Part shown: one piece after another, positions 8,733-15,871 of the stretch
Numbering within the stretch: the stretch's first letter is position 1
How the letters are laid out: the number at the start of each line of letters is the position of its first letter
From: a virus
Direction: 5' to 3' (one strand)
DNA: 23,900 nucleotides
IMG/VR virus record: IMGVR_UViG_3300007346_006318
Coordinates: 1 to 23,900 of that record
Program-made: the position numbers and the translations under genes
Notes under the pieces: generated by a model
Database searches by the model: none
Told to the model about the DNA's origin: nothing
What the model saw: only the letters and a program-made list of their open reading frames with translations

Positions 8733-8737
8733 ATCAT

Positions 8738-8768
8738 TTTTTTAGTACGTTTTGGTTTCTTAGATTTG
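8738..8768 (+). promoter_or_regulatory. Candidate Bacteroidota-type promoter for the ligase/replication block
   Basis: The box TTAGATTTGT contains TAGATTTG (8761-8768), a fit to the Bacteroidota -7 consensus TAnnTTTG, with a T-rich stretch at the -33 distance in place of the usual TTTG. It lies 17 nt before the ligase ATG. A matching arrangement (CG-TTT, T/C tract, TTAGNTTTGT) occurs before the gene at 15872. Confidence 0.5.
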
Positions 8769-8785
8769 TATTATAATAAAAGCAT

Positions 8786-10132
8786 ATGAAGAAGGAACTG
8801 GAGATATTTATGGAGATAGAAAGCCTTTCTGGTAATGGATCTCAGAAGGTAAAGCAAACACTCATTTCAGAGAATTTGTCTAATGAAATGGAATACCTTT
8901 TGGATGTTTGCTTCAATCCATTTATTACAACAAAGCTCCACAAGCTGAATCTTAATACACATACTCCTGGAAGAAAATACCAGAGAGACCCTGAGGAGTT
9001 TTGGAACACATTTAAAACCTTGGTGGAAGAGCTTAAAGCTGCACCTGCTGCAAATGATTCCCTTAGACAAAGGGCTGAGGATCTTCTTGAACACACTTTT
9101 GATCCCGACAGCGATGTTGATCTGGGTATAAGGAAGATGCTCATGAAAGTCCTAACTAAAAGGATGAATATCGGGCTAGGTGCTAAGTTGATCAATAAAG
9201 CAGTTGGGTCTGAGATTATCCCGGATCCGTCTTTAATGCTTGCAACTGATAAGCAGGAGGAGATTGAAACCTGGGACAAAATCTATTGTGAAGAGAAGTA
9301 TGACGGTGTTAGGGTTATAGCTATGATGAATCCTGACAGGTCATTCTCTTTTTATACACGTGCATTCAATGAGCTAGACTCTTCCAAATTAAGCAAGATT
9401 GCGAAGGACCTTTCCACAATCTCAGATAAGGCTGGTCACACTAATGTATTTTATGATGGTGAGCTAACAGATTTCGATAGAAAGTCAGTTTCTGGAAAGG
9501 TAACTCAGATTTTAAAAGGAACAGCCCCTGATAATATAGATGACAATTTCCTTTTTAATGTGTTTGACTTGGAGGACAATGCAACACTTGAAAAAGGCAA
9601 GGGCTCTGTACTGTATACAGAGAGAAGAAGGTCTCTTGCAGAGACGTTGAACTTTCTACCTGAGGATTCCAACATTAGGCTCGGTCAGATGTGGGAGGTA
9701 GATTCTATGGAGGATACCCTGATAATCTATAAGGATATCGTTTCTAAAGGTGGTGAGGGGGTTATTTGCAAGAATGATCATTTGTATGAGTGCAAAAGAA
9801 GCAAAAGCTGGATTAAGCTTAAAGAAGTAAATGATTGCGACTTAGAGGTAGTTGGATGGTATCCAGGAGAGGGTAAAAGAGAGGGATTCATAGGAGGACT
9901 TATTTGTACTGACCAATCAAAAACACTAAACGTAAAAATTGGTGCAGGATTTACCGATCTCGATCTTGAGACATTGAGTCAAAATCCAGATGATTTGATC
10001 GGTAGAATTGCTGCTGTTCAATACAATGTGCCTATCACGGATAAGCATCAAAATCGAAGCTTATTCCTGCCAAGATTTATTGAGATTAGAACTGATAAGA
10101 TGTTCCCCGACGACCTCTCTAACTTGTTCTAA
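8786..10132 (+). CDS. 30: ATP-dependent DNA ligase, T4 gp30-like
   Basis: A 448-residue ligase that seals nicks using ATP through an adenylated lysine. The nucleotidyltransferase motifs are in order: motif I EEKYDGVR with K171 as the adenylation site, motif III FYDGELTD, motif IIIa FLFNVFDLED, motif IV GGEGVICKN and motif V SWIKLKEV. Residues 1-165 form the helical DNA-binding domain and the last 100 residues the OB-fold (VVGWYPGEGKREGFIGGL). Length is close to T4 ligase (487). It has its own candidate promoter upstream and a strong terminator directly downstream, so it may be a separate transcription unit. It would join Okazaki fragments together with the RNase H encoded at 12274. Confidence 0.95.
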   Translation: MKKELEIFMEIESLSGNGSQKVKQTLISENLSNEMEYLLDVCFNPFITTKLHKLNLNTHTPGRKYQRDPEEFWNTFKTLVEELKAAPAANDSLRQRAEDLLEHTFDPDSDVDLGIRKMLMKVLTKRMNIGLGAKLINKAVGSEIIPDPSLMLATDKQEEIETWDKIYCEEKYDGVRVIAMMNPDRSFSFYTRAFNELDSSKLSKIAKDLSTISDKAGHTNVFYDGELTDFDRKSVSGKVTQILKGTAPDNIDDNFLFNVFDLEDNATLEKGKGSVLYTERRRSLAETLNFLPEDSNIRLGQMWEVDSMEDTLIIYKDIVSKGGEGVICKNDHLYECKRSKSWIKLKEVNDCDLEVVGWYPGEGKREGFIGGLICTDQSKTLNVKIGAGFTDLDLETLSQNPDDLIGRIAAVQYNVPITDKHQNRSLFLPRFIEIRTDKMFPDDLSNLF

Positions 10133-10146
10133 ATGGGAAACTTAAG

Positions 10147-10181
10147 GCTCTTTTTTCTGTACAAGAATAAAGAGCTTTTTT
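10147..10181 (+). terminator. Rho-independent terminator after the ligase gene
   Basis: GCTCTTT (10147-10153) pairs with AAAGAGC (10169-10175); after one T-T mismatch the stem continues for 4 bp around a GTACA loop, and six T (10176-10181) follow. It begins 14 nt after the ligase stop. Its T tract runs straight into the ATG of the next gene (10182), so the hairpin also occupies that gene's ribosome-binding region. Confidence 0.8.
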
Positions 10182-11129
10182 ATGATAGACCAACTCCTCA
10201 CAGAGAAGTTAAGACCCAAACAAATCAAGCATATGATCCTTCCAGACAGGATCAGAAAATTGTTCGACGAAAAGGGGCTTAACCATAATGTTTTATTAGC
10301 AGGATCTCCTGGGTGTGGAAAGACAACTTTAGCAAAGATTCTTTCCAACGATCTCCCACACATTTTTATAAATGTATCTGACGAGAGCTCCGTTGATACC
10401 ATCAGGACCAAGATAAATGAATTCTGTTCTACCATGAGTATCATGGATGGGAAGTCATCTAAAAAAGTGGTTGTACTGGATGAGTTTGATGGTGCTTCTG
10501 ATCAATTCTATAAGGCATTAAGGGGAACAATCGAAAAGTTTGCTTCCAATACTAGGTTTATTGCAACCTGTAATTGGCTGAATAAAGTACCAGAAGCTAT
10601 TCAAAGTAGGTTTGAGGTTATCAATTTCGATCCGATAAATCAAGCAGAGGAGGAGTTTTTACGAAATGAATGGAGAAGTAGGATCAAGCTAATTCTTGGG
10701 AAGTTGAGCATCTCTATTGACGATGCATCTCTTGATGAGTTTGAGAAGGAGTACTTCCCGGATCTTAGATCTTCCCTAAACCGAATCCAATCCTGGGTTA
10801 TCGAAGGAGTTCAAACAATTGATATTTCTAGGGTAAGGGATTCTGGCTGGTCATATGATGATCTCTACAATATGATCTTTTCTTCTAAGGATCCGATTGG
10901 TAATTACCAGGTGATAGTTGGTCAATATTCATCTAAGGTCGATGATGTTATGGCTGCTTTAGGTGAGGAGTTTATACAATGGATCATGAAGAATAAATCT
11001 ACGTACGCTAAGATTATTCCAGCAGTAGTAGTTGAGGTTGCTCATCACCAGGCACAGAGACAACTGGTTATTGATCCAGTAGTGAGTTTGTTGTCTCTGA
11101 TTTTTAAGATACAAAAACTAGTAGACTGA
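10182..11129 (+). CDS. 44: Sliding-clamp loader ATPase subunit, T4 gp44-like (RFC small-subunit type)
   Basis: A 315-residue AAA+ ATPase, close to T4 gp44 (319). Walker A is AGSPGCGKTTLAK (40-52), Walker B VVVLDEFD (96-103), sensor 1 TCN (129-131) and the clamp-loader SRC-type arginine motif is QSRF (141-144). The N-terminal LTEKLRPKQIKHMILP is typical of clamp loaders. It loads the sliding clamp at primer ends, needed for replication and, in T4, for late transcription. The ATG directly follows the T tract of the ligase terminator with no leader in between. It overlaps the next gene by 1 nt (TGATG). Confidence 0.93.
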   Translation: MIDQLLTEKLRPKQIKHMILPDRIRKLFDEKGLNHNVLLAGSPGCGKTTLAKILSNDLPHIFINVSDESSVDTIRTKINEFCSTMSIMDGKSSKKVVVLDEFDGASDQFYKALRGTIEKFASNTRFIATCNWLNKVPEAIQSRFEVINFDPINQAEEEFLRNEWRSRIKLILGKLSISIDDASLDEFEKEYFPDLRSSLNRIQSWVIEGVQTIDISRVRDSGWSYDDLYNMIFSSKDPIGNYQVIVGQYSSKVDDVMAALGEEFIQWIMKNKSTYAKIIPAVVVEVAHHQAQRQLVIDPVVSLLSLIFKIQKLVD

Positions 11130-11419
11130 TGGATTTATTACCTGAAGAAATAAGAAAGAACACTTACCTCTATAAATTTTATAAAAGAGGTGAAAGAGCA
11201 ATGATGTATGAACAAATAGAGCCAAGCACTGGACAAACAGTAGGGTTTGAGATATTTAAGAGAAAGATAGACAAACCAAAGGTAGTATTTGGTATCCAAT
11301 TGAATGAGAGAGAAATCTTTCCAGGAAACGAGGATTTTGGTAAATGGGCATGGTCCATTACTGATGAGGGAAGAGCTCTAGAAAGATTTAACCTAATTGA
11401 GAGTCAAACCGATGAATAA
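11129..11419 (+). CDS. Small hypothetical protein
   Basis: A 96-residue soluble-looking protein I do not recognise. It starts in a 1-nt TGATG overlap with the clamp-loader gene, which supports both the start and translational coupling. The sequence is charged, with a probable beta hairpin (MMYEQIEPSTGQTVGFEIFK), a central VVFGIQLNEREIFPG and an acidic C-terminus. Its stop overlaps the start of the membrane-protein gene. Being inside the clamp-loader/nuclease operon suggests a replication-linked role, but nothing in the sequence proves it. Confidence 0.75.
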   Translation: MDLLPEEIRKNTYLYKFYKRGERAMMYEQIEPSTGQTVGFEIFKRKIDKPKVVFGIQLNEREIFPGNEDFGKWAWSITDEGRALERFNLIESQTDE

Positions 11420-11756
11420 GCAGGGACTAGTATTTTTCTTAATTATAGCCCTTGCACAATCCGGTGCATGGTTCCAGCAGTTTTCCCAAGTGAGATGGGA
11501 ATGGTTTAAAAACAACAACTGGTTTAATATTGGTATCCTTGGAATTCTCCTTTCTATACTTTTTGTGTATGGTGCAAGAATTGGGTACACTGCCTGGGAA
11601 AGTGTTTGGAAAGTTCGATTGATACAATTTTCGATTGGAGCATTTGTCGTATCCTTTTGGAGTTGGATAATACTAGGAGAGGGTGTGAATTTAAAGACTT
11701 TTGTTTGTTTGATCCTAGCATTGATGATTATCCTTATTCAGGTTTTTTGGAAATAG
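11412..11756 (+). CDS. Four-helix membrane protein with DMT/SMR-like fold (DUF486-like)
   Basis: A 114-residue integral membrane protein with four hydrophobic segments at about 5-21, 35-57, 68-88 and 91-113. The pattern ARIGY before the third helix and SFWSWIILGEGVNLKTF between helices three and four resembles the small DMT-superfamily proteins (DUF486, and more distantly SMR transporters such as EmrE); the acidic residue essential in EmrE helix 1 is Q here. I chose the ATG at 11412 over an in-frame TTG at 11397 because it gives the usual N-terminus and a short overlap with the upstream gene. A holin is an alternative for a small phage membrane protein, but four helices and this motif favour the DMT type. 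Confidence 0.7.
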   Translation: MNKQGLVFFLIIALAQSGAWFQQFSQVRWEWFKNNNWFNIGILGILLSILFVYGARIGYTAWESVWKVRLIQFSIGAFVVSFWSWIILGEGVNLKTFVCLILALMIILIQVFWK

Positions 11757-11759
11757 AAT

Positions 11760-12281
11760 ATGAAAAGGCTTATTATAGTAGGTAAAGGTGGTTCAGGTAA
11801 AGATCATCTTAGGAAAAAACTAGAAGACAGAGGATTTAAATATTGTGTATCTCACACAAGCAGGCCACCGCGCCACGGAGAAATTGACGGGAAGGATTAT
11901 CACTTTATATCCCTGGATACTGCAATCCATGAATTTATTGAAACCAATAGATTCTATGAGCATGTTATTTTCAATGGCTGGGTTTACGGTACTTCTCTTG
12001 ACGAATTTAACTCGAGTAATCTTTTTATTATGACACCCTCTGGTTTGTCTTCTATGAAACCCAGAGATAGGGAAGAGTCTTTTGTGGTTTATTTGGATAT
12101 AGCCGAGGATGTAAGAAGGTCTCGATTATCTAAAAGAAACGATGCTGATAAGCTTGAAAGAAGGCTTCAAGCAGACTATGATGACTTTAAGAACTTTTTT
12201 GATTATGACGAGAGGATTACTGATCCTTTATTTGACAGTGTAGGTGATTGGGGAAATTTAAAATTTTATAGCAATGATTAA
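11760..12281 (+). CDS. Guanylate-kinase-like nucleoside monophosphate kinase
   Basis: A 173-residue P-loop kinase. The P-loop is GKGGSGKDHL (residues 8-17), with Asp where guanylate kinases have Ser/Thr after the lysine. The GMP-binding stretch SHTSRPPRHGEIDGKDYHF is very close to the guanylate kinase motif, and NGWVYGTS corresponds to the YGTS motif. A lid-like arginine cluster (RRSRLSKRNDADKLERRL) follows. It should phosphorylate a (d)NMP, probably dGMP or GMP, to feed phage DNA synthesis. Substrate specificity cannot be read from the sequence. It overlaps the RNase H gene by 8 nt. Confidence 0.82.
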   Translation: MKRLIIVGKGGSGKDHLRKKLEDRGFKYCVSHTSRPPRHGEIDGKDYHFISLDTAIHEFIETNRFYEHVIFNGWVYGTSLDEFNSSNLFIMTPSGLSSMKPRDREESFVVYLDIAEDVRRSRLSKRNDADKLERRLQADYDDFKNFFDYDERITDPLFDSVGDWGNLKFYSND

Positions 12282-13410
12282 CGTACTTATTGACGGAAAC
12301 TACATATTTCATAAAACATTTGGTGTTTTTGGTGGATATGGGAATAAAAACCCTGGCGATATCTTAGGAACCCAAAATGAGCAGTCAATGTTTATTAGAA
12401 AAATATCGACTGACCTAACATCATCCCTCAGATCTATTCCTATTGGGGGAAAGCTAGTTTTTACTGTTGACAGTAGAAGTTGGAGAAAGGATGTTGAAAT
12501 TGAAGGTGGAGGTTATAAATCCAACAGGGTGAAGGACGAGGAAGTTGATTGGAGTGTTTTCTTTAACCTCCTTACTTCTTACGGGGAACACCTTGAAAAA
12601 ATGGGATTTATATTTTCCAAAGTAAATGGGGCTGAAGGTGATGATTTGCTTTATTTCTGGGCTGATTACCTAAATACCAAGGGTGAAAATTGTATCATCA
12701 TTTCGGGGGATAAGGATTTACATCAGCTGGCTAGATGGAAAAAAGATAATTGGACCATAGTTTGGAACGCAAATTCTAAAAACAATATTCTCTCTGTGCC
12801 CGAAGGCTGGGAGGATAACTGGCTTAATAAAAACACAGAGGCAAGTGTATTTGATATGGGCAGTGTAATGGACCCAGATAAAGATAAGCTTAAGGAATTT
12901 ATTAAGAAGGTTGAAGTAAATGAAATTAATCCTAGGGATTTCATTTTCATTAAAATGCTTGTTGGTGATAAGGGAGATGCTGTCCCAGGTATATGGGAGG
13001 TACAAGCAGGATCAAAAACCCAAAGAGTTACCCCCAAGAAAGCTGAGACTGTTATGGAATCCTTGCAATCAACACAATGGGCTAAACTTCCCTTTGCTGA
13101 ACTTATTGAAGACGACCAATTCCTGGAGTGGACTGCAGGCTATTGTATTAGACTTCTCAAGGATATAGACAGCAAGGATAATCGGGAAAAAGCTGCTGAG
13201 AATCTAAAAAGAAATTATAAACTCATGTGGTTGGACAAGACCGTAATCCCACAGGAGGTAATTCAAGGAACCGTAGAGGAATTAAAAAGAGGAATATCCT
13301 TGCCTAAAAAATCTATTACCCTTGATAGGGTGAAGATTCTTGAGGGAACAAGCTGGATAAGCTCACAAAATGCTCCTAGCCAATTTGACCCCTTTAAAAA
13401 CTTTGGATAA
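12274..13410 (+). CDS. rnh: RNase H / 5'-3' flap exonuclease, T4 Rnh-like (FEN1 family)
   Basis: A 378-residue FEN/PIN-type nuclease. The metal-binding acidic residues are D7 (VLIDGNY), D66 (FTVDSRS), E121, D123 and D124 (GAEGDDLLYFWADYL) and D146, D148 (IISGDKDLHQL). A helix-three-turn-helix DNA-binding motif follows (LVGDKGDAVPGIW). Such enzymes remove RNA primers and flaps from Okazaki fragments before ligation. It is longer than T4 RNase H (305), with an insertion around residues 160-215. The start lies 8 nt inside the upstream kinase gene and the stop overlaps the next start (TAATG), showing a coupled operon. Confidence 0.9.
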   Translation: MINVLIDGNYIFHKTFGVFGGYGNKNPGDILGTQNEQSMFIRKISTDLTSSLRSIPIGGKLVFTVDSRSWRKDVEIEGGGYKSNRVKDEEVDWSVFFNLLTSYGEHLEKMGFIFSKVNGAEGDDLLYFWADYLNTKGENCIIISGDKDLHQLARWKKDNWTIVWNANSKNNILSVPEGWEDNWLNKNTEASVFDMGSVMDPDKDKLKEFIKKVEVNEINPRDFIFIKMLVGDKGDAVPGIWEVQAGSKTQRVTPKKAETVMESLQSTQWAKLPFAELIEDDQFLEWTAGYCIRLLKDIDSKDNREKAAENLKRNYKLMWLDKTVIPQEVIQGTVEELKRGISLPKKSITLDRVKILEGTSWISSQNAPSQFDPFKNFG

Positions 13411-13835
13411 TGGAATTATTTGATGTAGTTAAAACAATTTTCAAGAAGGATAAAGACTGGGATAAGGTTTCCAGGAACGATAAGGTTAGAAATTTCTTTA
13501 TGATTAATCGGATAATGTCCATCCAATTTCCTATCCAGGCGGATCAGTTCAACCACACAAAGATTTTACCAAGGCCTGTTGTGGATTGGTGGCACGACAC
13601 GCTGAGCAAGCATTATACCAGAATGCCTGGTTGGATCTTCACCAAAACCAAAAAATCCAAAAATAAGACAGCCCCAACCTCCGATATTGAGATCGATAAA
13701 TCTATCGAGGAGTTTGTAGCAAACAAGTACGAGGTATCATTAAGAGACCTTTCTGATCTGAAAAGATTCTATCCGGAAAAATATGAGAATTGGATGAGAT
13801 CTATAGGGGAACAAGTCACTATGATGAAAAAGTGA
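13410..13835 (+). CDS. 62: Probable clamp-loader small subunit, T4 gp62-like
   Basis: A 141-residue protein whose arrangement matches the gp62 family of T4-like marine phages: FFMINRIMSIQFPIQADQFN near residue 30, then a tryptophan/basic region (MPGWIFTKTKKSKNK), then a C-terminal helix pair (EEFVANKYEVSLRDLSDL). gp62 is the non-ATPase partner of gp44. In T4 the two genes are adjacent; here four genes lie between them. The assignment rests on pattern, not on a catalytic motif, so an unrelated small replication protein remains possible. Confidence 0.55.
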   Translation: MELFDVVKTIFKKDKDWDKVSRNDKVRNFFMINRIMSIQFPIQADQFNHTKILPRPVVDWWHDTLSKHYTRMPGWIFTKTKKSKNKTAPTSDIEIDKSIEEFVANKYEVSLRDLSDLKRFYPEKYENWMRSIGEQVTMMKK

Positions 13836-13841
13836 TTGTGT

Positions 13842-13851
13842 GATATATAAG
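13842..13851 (+). promoter_or_regulatory. Late-promoter-like box GATATATAAG
   Basis: The box lies in the 38-nt gap before the gene at 13874, with 32 nt from its first base to the ATG. The same ten-mer with almost the same spacing recurs at 17400 and a near-identical one at 20979. It resembles the T4 late consensus TATAAATA read by gp55. Confidence 0.5.
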
Positions 13852-13873
13852 ATGTTCCCTAATTAGATTTTTT

Positions 13874-14413
13874 ATGAGAAATGATTTCAGGAAATTAATA
13901 GAAAAGGTATTGTCTAGTTTAGATTGGGATACCATTTTTGAAATACACAAAGTTTTTAAATTCGGAGTTGGTGAGGGTAGCGAAGTAATTCCTGGACTGA
14001 AAAGAAAGATCTATAGCGAGGATCTTACTAAGAATGATGTTAAAAACGAACTCAAGTCCCTACTTAGATTTGTAATCAATAACGACGTTTCTAAATTTGG
14101 ATATGGACCGTGGATGATTACCTGGTTTAATCAGGATTGGGATATTATTTTCAACAATGAGTCTGAGGAGGATTTTGGTGATGACGAGTTGGATGATATT
14201 CAATTCGATTCAAGACTAGAGGTTGTTTATGCTCCACAGCGTATTTGTCTCACTGTTAATGCCGCTCCTGATGCTAAGGAAGAGATTTCTTCGGAGGAAA
14301 GTGTGCTAAATAAAATGCTCAAAAAAGCTCTTAAGTCCGAAAATTATGAACTTGCTGGAAAAATCCAGGAAATCTTAGATGAAAAGAAATCTAAGGAGAG
14401 TTCAGATAAATAG
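13874..14413 (+). CDS. Hypothetical acidic protein
   Basis: A 179-residue protein of unknown function. Residues 1-60 are helical; the middle (GYGPWMITWFNQDWDIIF) is aromatic and followed by a strongly acidic stretch (ESEEDFGDDELDD). The C-terminal helix pair, LNKMLKKALKSENYELAGKI, resembles a UVR motif (UvrB/UvrC interaction hairpin), but such helical hairpins also arise by chance. The ATG directly follows six T, as in the genes at 10182 and 17430. A late-type promoter box precedes it, so late expression is likely. Confidence 0.75.
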   Translation: MRNDFRKLIEKVLSSLDWDTIFEIHKVFKFGVGEGSEVIPGLKRKIYSEDLTKNDVKNELKSLLRFVINNDVSKFGYGPWMITWFNQDWDIIFNNESEEDFGDDELDDIQFDSRLEVVYAPQRICLTVNAAPDAKEEISSEESVLNKMLKKALKSENYELAGKIQEILDEKKSKESSDK

Positions 14414-14429
14414 TATAAATAAATTTATC
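14405..14429 (+). promoter_or_regulatory. T4-type late promoter TATAAATA within an inverted repeat
   Basis: TATAAATA (14414-14421) is an exact match to the T4 late promoter consensus. It is flanked by the inverted repeat GATAAAT (14405-14411) and ATTTATC (14423-14429), and lies 9 nt before the TTG start at 14431. The short distance to the start would leave almost no leader. Confidence 0.5.
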
Positions 14430-14430
14430 C

Positions 14431-14913
14431 TTGAGGTACATTAAAACCATAAATGAATTTTTTGACGTTGGTGTTTTTGGAGACACCTACGGATATGGTG
14501 GGGCAAATGGTATATTCAAGGTTCAATATAAGCCTTATAAGGATCTTTCCGTTTCTGTTGGTCCTGATCCAAATGTAAAGAGGAATGTAAGAGGATCACA
14601 ATTTCAGGTTGGTGATATTGTTATTGGACAGCCTGTAGATTCTGAGAAGAAAGTTGCTGGAATGATCGTTAGAGCTGAAAGAGCCCCTGACAACAAATCC
14701 TATAAGTATTTCGTTCAGGTTCACACTAAAGGAAAGGACACAGAGGAGGTATTAGAGCTTATCCCGGATTCGGTTGAATTCGTTGACAATGGCGATAAAG
14801 GGCATAAGCAAATTATCTCTCACTTTAAGCTGGATACCATGCCGGGTGGGGTTTACAATTCTCCTACTGTTTACAACAACACAAAACTTGGCATCGAGGC
14901 TATAGGAAGTTAG
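14431..14913 (+). CDS. Hypothetical protein with capsid-targeting-like N-terminus
   Basis: A 160-residue protein I do not recognise. It appears to start at TTG, giving MRYIKTINEFFD, a short amphipathic peptide with an INE site like those cut by T4-type prohead proteases ((L/I)xE) and like the N-terminal peptides of T4 internal head proteins. Residues about 55-115 look like a beta barrel (GSQFQVGDIVIGQPVDSEKK, then VAGMIVRAER, then YFVQVHTKGKD). No catalytic motif is seen. The late-type promoter in front fits a virion protein. Confidence 0.7.
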   Translation: MRYIKTINEFFDVGVFGDTYGYGGANGIFKVQYKPYKDLSVSVGPDPNVKRNVRGSQFQVGDIVIGQPVDSEKKVAGMIVRAERAPDNKSYKYFVQVHTKGKDTEEVLELIPDSVEFVDNGDKGHKQIISHFKLDTMPGGVYNSPTVYNNTKLGIEAIGS

Positions 14914-14947
14914 AAACTTTCATTCTTTTTACTGCTAAGATGTATTG

Positions 14948-15826
14948 ATGATTCTAAGCAGGAACTTAAACAAAATAGGCTACATTAACAGGGAGATACC
15001 TCAATCCCTGGAAGGTGTTTCGCAGTTCCTATCTTTGATCCTAGATAACCTAAAACTTGATAGTGATAGAGGTATTCCTGTATCGTGCTTTGAGGTTCCT
15101 CAGGGATTCCAAGTTTTGGATTTTTCATCTATTGAAGAAGGGTCTGACGAGTCCTCTAAGGTGTGGGAGATTTTCCAATTCCTTAAAAGTAGTAAGCAAA
15201 GGATTTTCTTTTACTTGCCTAATTACTATTTCTTAGGTAGCCAAATACCAGAAGTGGTTGAAACTACCAGAGGAATGATTTCATCCCTTTGCTCTTTTTT
15301 GGAGCAGGTTGGTGTCAGGGAAACCTCGGTTGTTATTAGAATTGGTAGTGCTTATGGTGCAAGAAAAGCTACCATGGATAGATTTTGTAGCGAGATTAGA
15401 TCCTTCGATAAAACAACAATTGCAAAGCTTTCTGTTTGTAATGATGAAAAACCAAGTCTCTTCTCGGTAACAGACCTTTTAAGTGGAGTCTTCTATCAGG
15501 TTGGAATACCTATCGCCTTTAGATTTCTACCGCATCAGTTTAATAATGGTGGACTTTCGGTTAGGGAAGCTTATTTTCTTGCTGTCTCGACGTGGGATAA
15601 AAACCAAGTCCCCGTTTTCTTTCACTCAGAGTCCGAAGAAGTTGATGAGAATGGTTACTCATTATCACCTTCACCCTCGTTAAAACTGAGACACCGAATA
15701 CCCACTTTTGGACTTGAGATTGATGTTATCTTGGATTCTTCTGACGGCCTTTCCACTTGTGCAAATTACCTAGGTAATTATCTTTCCCTTAAGCCTATGG
15801 TAATTAATAAAGTTAGTAAGAAATAA
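14948..15826 (+). CDS. UvdE-like TIM-barrel protein with altered metal site
   Basis: A 292-residue protein that follows the UV damage endonuclease (UvdE/UvsE) layout: ISRN/IGYINR-type start, VVIRIGSAYGARKATMDRF, LSVCNDEKPSLFSVTDLL, GIPIAFRF, AVSTWDKN and DVILDSSDG. UvdE nicks DNA 5' of UV photoproducts using a cluster of metal ions. Here most ligand motifs differ: YLPNYYF (89-95) stands where HPGQF is expected, R131 replaces the His of IHxG, CNDE (164-167) replaces ENDD and RFLPHQ (192-197) replaces the DxHH motif. It may be inactive, bind DNA only, or use another chemistry. I chose ATG 14948 over the preceding in-frame TTG. Confidence 0.7.
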   Translation: MILSRNLNKIGYINREIPQSLEGVSQFLSLILDNLKLDSDRGIPVSCFEVPQGFQVLDFSSIEEGSDESSKVWEIFQFLKSSKQRIFFYLPNYYFLGSQIPEVVETTRGMISSLCSFLEQVGVRETSVVIRIGSAYGARKATMDRFCSEIRSFDKTTIAKLSVCNDEKPSLFSVTDLLSGVFYQVGIPIAFRFLPHQFNNGGLSVREAYFLAVSTWDKNQVPVFFHSESEEVDENGYSLSPSPSLKLRHRIPTFGLEIDVILDSSDGLSTCANYLGNYLSLKPMVINKVSKK

Positions 15827-15857
15827 TTTTTATTAGCGTTTGTTTTCCTTAGTTTTG
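15827..15857 (+). promoter_or_regulatory. Candidate Bacteroidota-type promoter before the DNA glycosylase
   Basis: TTAGTTTTGT contains TAGTTTTG (15850-15857), fitting TAnnTTTG, with a T-rich stretch at 15827-15830 at the -33 distance. It lies 14 nt before the ATG at 15872. It shares the order CG-TTTG-TTTTCC-TTAGNTTTGT with the region before the ligase gene (8747-8770). Confidence 0.5.
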
Positions 15858-15871
15858 TGTAAAACAAGAAT

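Noticed and set aside
8716-8745. Terminator after the sugar-kinase gene (TGAT-TTAG-ATCA followed by seven T)
   Set aside because: The stem is only 4 bp and AT-rich, too weak to call; the T run also fits the upstream part of the candidate promoter.
14290-14400. UVR domain at the C-terminus of the gene at 13874
   Set aside because: The similarity is a single helical hairpin with common residues; not enough to name the protein as a Uvr partner.
14920-14947. A third Bacteroidota-like promoter (CTAAGATGTATTG) before the UvdE-like gene
   Set aside because: It resembles the boxes at 8761 and 15850 only if one base is skipped and does not fit TAnnTTTG.
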